Positions 7,336 to 9,345 of a DNA stretch of 9,345 nucleotides are shown here, piece after piece. Within the stretch, counting starts at the first letter, position 1. Each line of letters begins with the position of its first letter. Made by a program: the position numbers and the translations under genes. The notes below the pieces were generated by a model. The model was given only the letters and a program-made list of their open reading frames with translations. It made no database searches and had not been told where the DNA came from. This stretch comes from Rhodospirillales bacterium (GTDB lineage: Bacteria; Pseudomonadota; Alphaproteobacteria; UBA9219): NCBI GenBank assembly GCA_015654915.1, contig JAATFY010000212.1, positions 1 to 9,345 on the forward strand, in the 5' to 3' direction.

Positions 7336-7694
7336 CCGGGCTCCGCCGCCATGACCGGCTTGGCTCTTTCAATCTGCCTGTCGATGAGCGCCGTATATTC
7401 GACAATGGCCGCCAACCGGATAGGTCCTGATTTCTTGTCGTCCCTGAACGTTTCATATGCAACTTGCTGGAGTTGTCTTGAGACGAAAGCGTAAGAAGCA
7501 TTCAGTTCATCCTCCGAAGTATTAACCTCCGCGCTGGTTTTTCCCAACTTCGCATTCGTATTGCGTAAAGCCTGGTAGGCTGCTTCCGCGGCAGGCCGCA
7601 CGTCCTCATGTTGAGGCGTGAGCATCTGACTGGCGTAATAGTGCATTTCCTGAAGGCGTTGCCCGATTTGCGAATTATACGAATTCGTTGTCAT
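7332..7694 (-). CDS. Hypothetical 120-residue, mostly helical protein
   Basis: I do not recognise a family. The 120-residue product is polar, without cysteine, signal peptide or membrane span, and looks almost entirely alpha-helical. Features include a Gln/Tyr-rich N-terminal stretch (IGQRLQEMHYYASQ), an Asn/Ser-rich middle (LGKTSAEVNTSEDELNASY) and a basic C-terminal helix (ALIDRQIERAK). Coding is well supported: AGAGGAG lies six bases before the ATG, the best ribosome binding site in the window, and a promoter-like pair precedes it. It lies downstream of tadA on the same strand but probably has its own promoter. Its stop overlaps that of the convergent purD by three bases. Function is unknown; a small cytoplasmic helical-bundle protein is all that can be said. 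Confidence 0.8.
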   Translation of the reverse strand: MTTNSYNSQIGQRLQEMHYYASQMLTPQHEDVRPAAEAAYQALRNTNAKLGKTSAEVNTSEDELNASYAFVSRQLQQVAYETFRDDKKSGPIRLAAIVEYTALIDRQIERAKPVMAAEPG

Positions 7695-7700
7695 TCGAAT

Positions 7701-7707
7701 CTCCTCT
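7701..7707 (-). promoter_or_regulatory. Strong Shine-Dalgarno for the 120-aa hypothetical gene
   Basis: AGAGGAG on the minus strand is separated by six bases from the ATG at 7694-7692. It fixes the start, and stands out because most genes here have weak or no such site. Confidence 0.85.
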
Positions 7708-7721
7708 TTAAAAATTCACGA

Positions 7722-7749
7722 ATTATGGTTCCTGATTACCACGCCTCAA
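7722..7749 (-). promoter_or_regulatory. Candidate promoter for the 120-aa hypothetical gene
   Basis: On the minus strand TTGAGG (7749-7744, 4 of 6 to consensus) is followed after 16 bases by CATAAT (7727-7722, 5 of 6). Initiation near 7715 would give a leader of about 20 bases that contains the AGAGGAG site. This suggests expression apart from tadA. Found by eye. Confidence 0.45.
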
Positions 7750-7800
7750 TACTTGCAGCAACGAGTCTGCCGGTTCAAGGCCTTCGATAAAGTTAACCAT
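7723..7800 (-). CDS. Possible 25-residue small ORF downstream of tadA
   Basis: An ATG 17 bases after the tadA stop opens a 25-codon frame (MVNFIEGLEPADSLLQVLRR then GNQEP) ending in TAA. The residues look protein-like, and the spacing fits a gene in the tadA transcript. Against this, no ribosome binding site precedes the ATG, and the last codons coincide with the -10 box proposed for the next gene. It resembles no family I know. It may equally be untranslated spacer. Confidence 0.2.
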   Translation of the reverse strand: MVNFIEGLEPADSLLQVLRRGNQEP

Positions 7801-7817
7801 ATAAACCGGTGATTTAA

Positions 7818-8261
7818 CTAACGCCTCTCTGCAAAAAACTTCCTCAGCAACTCGCCGGCACGATGTTCTTCCATGCCGCCGATGGTTTCGGGCGCATGGT
7901 GGCAAGTGATCTGGCTGAAAAAGCGCGGGCCGTGATCGATGGCGCCGCCCTTGGGATCGTACGCCGCGAAATAGACGCGGCGCAGACGGGCGAAACTGAT
8001 GGCGGCCGCACACATGGCACAGGGCTCGAGCGTCACATACAAATCGCAATCGTTCAGGCGCGGCGATCCGGCGGCTTTTGCGGCTTCGCGGATGACAAGC
8101 ATTTCGGCATGCGCGGTCGGATCGGCGAGTTCCTCGGTACGGTTGCCCGCGCGCGCCAGAGTTTTTCCGTCGGACGAGACCAGCACCGCGCCGATCGGCA
8201 CCTCGCCGCGCAAGGCGGCGGCTTCGGCTTCCTGCAGCGCAAGTTCCATAAAATCGGACAT
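7818..8261 (-). CDS. tadA: tRNA adenosine(34) deaminase
   Basis: TadA converts adenosine to inosine at the wobble position of tRNA-Arg(ACG), letting it read CGU, CGC and CGA codons. The 147-residue length is normal. The zinc site is complete: H51 and the proton-shuttling E53 in HAE, then C81 and C84 in PCAMC. VPIGAVLV near the N-terminus and GGAIDHG before the C-terminal helix are also family features. The start is set by the overlap with the upstream Trm112-family gene: its TGA and the tadA ATG share one base (TGATG, 8263-8259). The frame stays open upstream to 8957, but that extension runs over the Trm112 gene and the repeat and is not coding. Since the enzyme is usually essential, constant expression is expected. 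Confidence 0.97.
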   Translation of the reverse strand: MSDFMELALQEAEAAALRGEVPIGAVLVSSDGKTLARAGNRTEELADPTAHAEMLVIREAAKAAGSPRLNDCDLYVTLEPCAMCAAAISFARLRRVYFAAYDPKGGAIDHGPRFFSQITCHHAPETIGGMEEHRAGELLRKFFAERR

Positions 8262-8455
8262 CAATCGTCCAGCTTCCGCGCTTCGTCGACCAGCATGATG
8301 GGAATGCCTTCGCGGATTGGGAAAGCCAGTCTGGCTTTGTCGCTGATCAGCTCCTGCTGCGCGGCGTCGTAACGCAACGGCGTTTTGGTAACGGGACAGA
8401 CGAGGATCTCGAGCAGCCTCGGATCGGCACGTCGGGCGGATGATGCTTCGGTCAT
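8261..8455 (-). CDS. Trm112 family protein (UPF0434)
   Basis: A 64-residue protein of the Trm112/UPF0434 family (E. coli YcaR type). The pattern is clear: LLEILVCPVTKTPLRYD (14-30), then an ELISDKARLAFPIREGIPIML run in the second half. The family has a small zinc-ribbon-like fold. Eukaryotic and archaeal Trm112 bind and activate methyltransferases that act on tRNA, rRNA and translation factors. In bacteria the role is not settled, and this copy keeps only one cysteine (C20), as bacterial members often do, so zinc binding is doubtful. A GAAAGG stretch about nine bases upstream may serve as ribosome binding site. It overlaps tadA by TGATG, so the two are almost certainly translated together. 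A shared role in tRNA maturation is inferred. Confidence 0.93.
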   Translation of the reverse strand: MTEASSARRADPRLLEILVCPVTKTPLRYDAAQQELISDKARLAFPIREGIPIMLVDEARKLDD

Positions 8456-8474
8456 TTCTTTTGCCTTTCTTTTT

Positions 8475-8608
8475 CGTCATGCCCGCGCAGGCGGGCATCC
8501 ATTTTTGTCCAAGATGGACCCCCGCCTTCCGCCTACGCTCTGCGAGCTTCGGCGGACTTGTTTCCAAGACCGGCGTAGCTTTAGCGAAGCCGGTCGCGGG
8601 GGGTGACG
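8475..8608. repeat. Composite palindromic repeat upstream of yejB
   Basis: The outer element starts CGTCATGCCCGCG and ends GCGGGGGGTGACG, and belongs with the repeat in lpxK: 23 of 25 bases match in the left arm. The left arm is compact, with hairpin CCCGCGCAGGCGGG. The right arm begins at ATGGACCCCCGCCTTC and resumes only at about 8596, so about 67 bases (8529-8595) separate its two halves. The whole occupies most of the gap between the divergent Trm112-family and yejB genes. Confidence 0.8.
8529..8595. repeat. Second palindromic repeat nested in the 8475-8608 element
   Basis: Two hairpins, 8529-8555 (CCGCC ... GGCGG) and 8570-8593 (CCGGC ... GCCGG), are approximate inverted copies of each other around a 14-base spacer. 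Both carry the recurring core CTTCGCT or AGCGAAG in variant form. Their sequence differs from the outer element, and they sit within the loop of its right arm, so insertion of one repeat into another is the simplest reading. Confidence 0.6.
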
Positions 8609-8634
8609 TAGAAAGACTACAACAAAACCTCTGG

Positions 8635-8661
8635 TTGAACAAACGGGCCATGATCTTTAAT
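8635..8661 (+). promoter_or_regulatory. Weak candidate promoter for yejB
   Basis: TTGAAC at 8635-8640 and TTTAAT at 8656-8661 (5 of 6 to the -10 consensus) are 15 bases apart, a short spacing. Eight bases separate TTTAAT from the yejB ATG, so the transcript would have almost no leader. No ribosome binding site precedes yejB. Confidence 0.3.
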
Positions 8662-8669
8662 GTCCTGCC

Positions 8670-9345
8670 ATGCTCGCTTATATCCTCCGCCGGTTGCTGT
8701 TCATCATTCCGACCCTGTTCGGGATCATGACGCTGAATTTCCTGATCGTGCAGGCGGCCCCCGGCGGCCCCGTCGAGCAGATTATCGCCAAATTGCACGG
8801 CACCGATGTCGCCGCCACGGCACGTTTCGGCGGCTCGGCGACCGGCGACACCGCGATGCCGGGCGGGCAGCAGATGAAAACCGTTGAGGCTGCGGTGAGT
8901 TCGCGCTACCCCGGCGCCCAGGGCGTCGATCCGGAACTGATCAAGGAATTGGAACACCAGTTCGGTTTCGATATGCCTCTCTATAAACGTTTCGGCCTAA
9001 TGATCTGGAACTACATGCGTTTCGATTTCGGAAAGTCCTATTTCCGCGATGAAAGCGTGTTTCATCTGGTCGTCAGCAAAATGCCGGTGTCGATATCGAT
9101 CGGTCTTTGGACAACTTTGCTGGTCTATCTGATTTCCATACCGCTCGGCATCCGCAAGGCGGTGAAGGACGGCACCAAATTCGATATCTGGACCAGCGCC
9201 GCGATTATCGCGGGCTACGCCATTCCCAGTTTCCTGTTCGCCGTTCTGCTGATCGTCGTTTTCGCGGGCGGGCGTTATTTCGAATGGTTCCCCTTGCGCG
9301 GTCTTGTCTCCGATAACTGGAGCGATATGGACTGGCCGCATCGTA
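8670..9345 (+). CDS. yejB: YejB-type peptide ABC transporter permease (5' part, cut by window end)
   Basis: The first 225 codons of an inner-membrane permease of the oligopeptide/microcin C importer YejABEF. The N-terminus MLAYILRRLLFIIPTLFGIM contains transmembrane helix 1, followed by the APGGPVEQIIA signature. The long periplasmic loop carries QGVDPELIKELEHQFGFD and MRFDFGKSYFRD, which follow E. coli YejB closely. Two further membrane segments are visible (about residues 135-160 and 172-195), then AGGRYFEWFPLRGLVSDNW. The system takes up peptides and, in enterobacteria, microcin C. The substrate-binding gene yejA is not immediately upstream: that side holds a repeat and a divergent gene. 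yejE and yejF would be expected beyond the edge. The start is the only ATG that gives the normal N-terminus. Confidence 0.95.
   Translation, partial: MLAYILRRLLFIIPTLFGIMTLNFLIVQAAPGGPVEQIIAKLHGTDVAATARFGGSATGDTAMPGGQQMKTVEAAVSSRYPGAQGVDPELIKELEHQFGFDMPLYKRFGLMIWNYMRFDFGKSYFRDESVFHLVVSKMPVSISIGLWTTLLVYLISIPLGIRKAVKDGTKFDIWTSAAIIAGYAIPSFLFAVLLIVVFAGGRYFEWFPLRGLVSDNWSDMDWPHR

Noticed and set aside
8262..8957. N-terminal extension of tadA to give a 379-residue protein
   Set aside because: The extension runs through the Trm112 gene out of frame, the palindromic repeat, and antisense to yejB; TadA is complete from 8261.

Overview
The window looks like a chromosomal segment from an alphaproteobacterium. 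It is GC-rich, and the protein sequences are alphaproteobacterial in flavour: Trm112/UPF0434, the YejB permease, a LpxH-like phosphoesterase beside a GT4 glycosyltransferase, and waaA overlapping lpxK. I cannot name the order. Most of it is housekeeping DNA with tightly packed genes. No gene-free stretch exceeds about 215 bases, and I see no rRNA, tRNA, CRISPR, prophage or transposase.

Region 1 (1-4471, plus strand) starts with the last 33 codons of an unrecognised gene. A four-gene envelope operon follows: a LpxH-like metallophosphoesterase, a GT4 glycosyltransferase, waaA (Kdo transferase) and lpxK (lipid A 4'-kinase). WaaA and LpxK act late in Kdo-lipid A assembly at the cytoplasmic membrane. 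The first two genes probably also serve the envelope, but their substrates cannot be read from the sequence. waaA and lpxK overlap by ATGA.

Region 2 (4472-7335) holds xseA on the minus strand, convergent to lpxK and divergent from purD with only 41 bp between the two starts. A large palindromic repeat fills the lpxK/xseA gap.

Region 3 (7332-8455, minus strand) holds a Trm112-family gene joined to tadA by a TGATG stop/start overlap. Beyond tadA lie a doubtful 25-codon ORF and an unrecognised 120-aa protein with its own promoter-like sequence and the best ribosome binding site in the window. Region 4 (8456-9345) contains a composite palindromic repeat and the first 225 codons of yejB, a peptide ABC-transporter permease that runs off the end.

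The most interesting signal is a family of dispersed palindromic repeats with three copies here: one in frame inside lpxK (adding 24 residues), one between convergent genes, and one upstream of yejB that appears to be split by a second repeat type. I did not find a convincing new multi-gene system.
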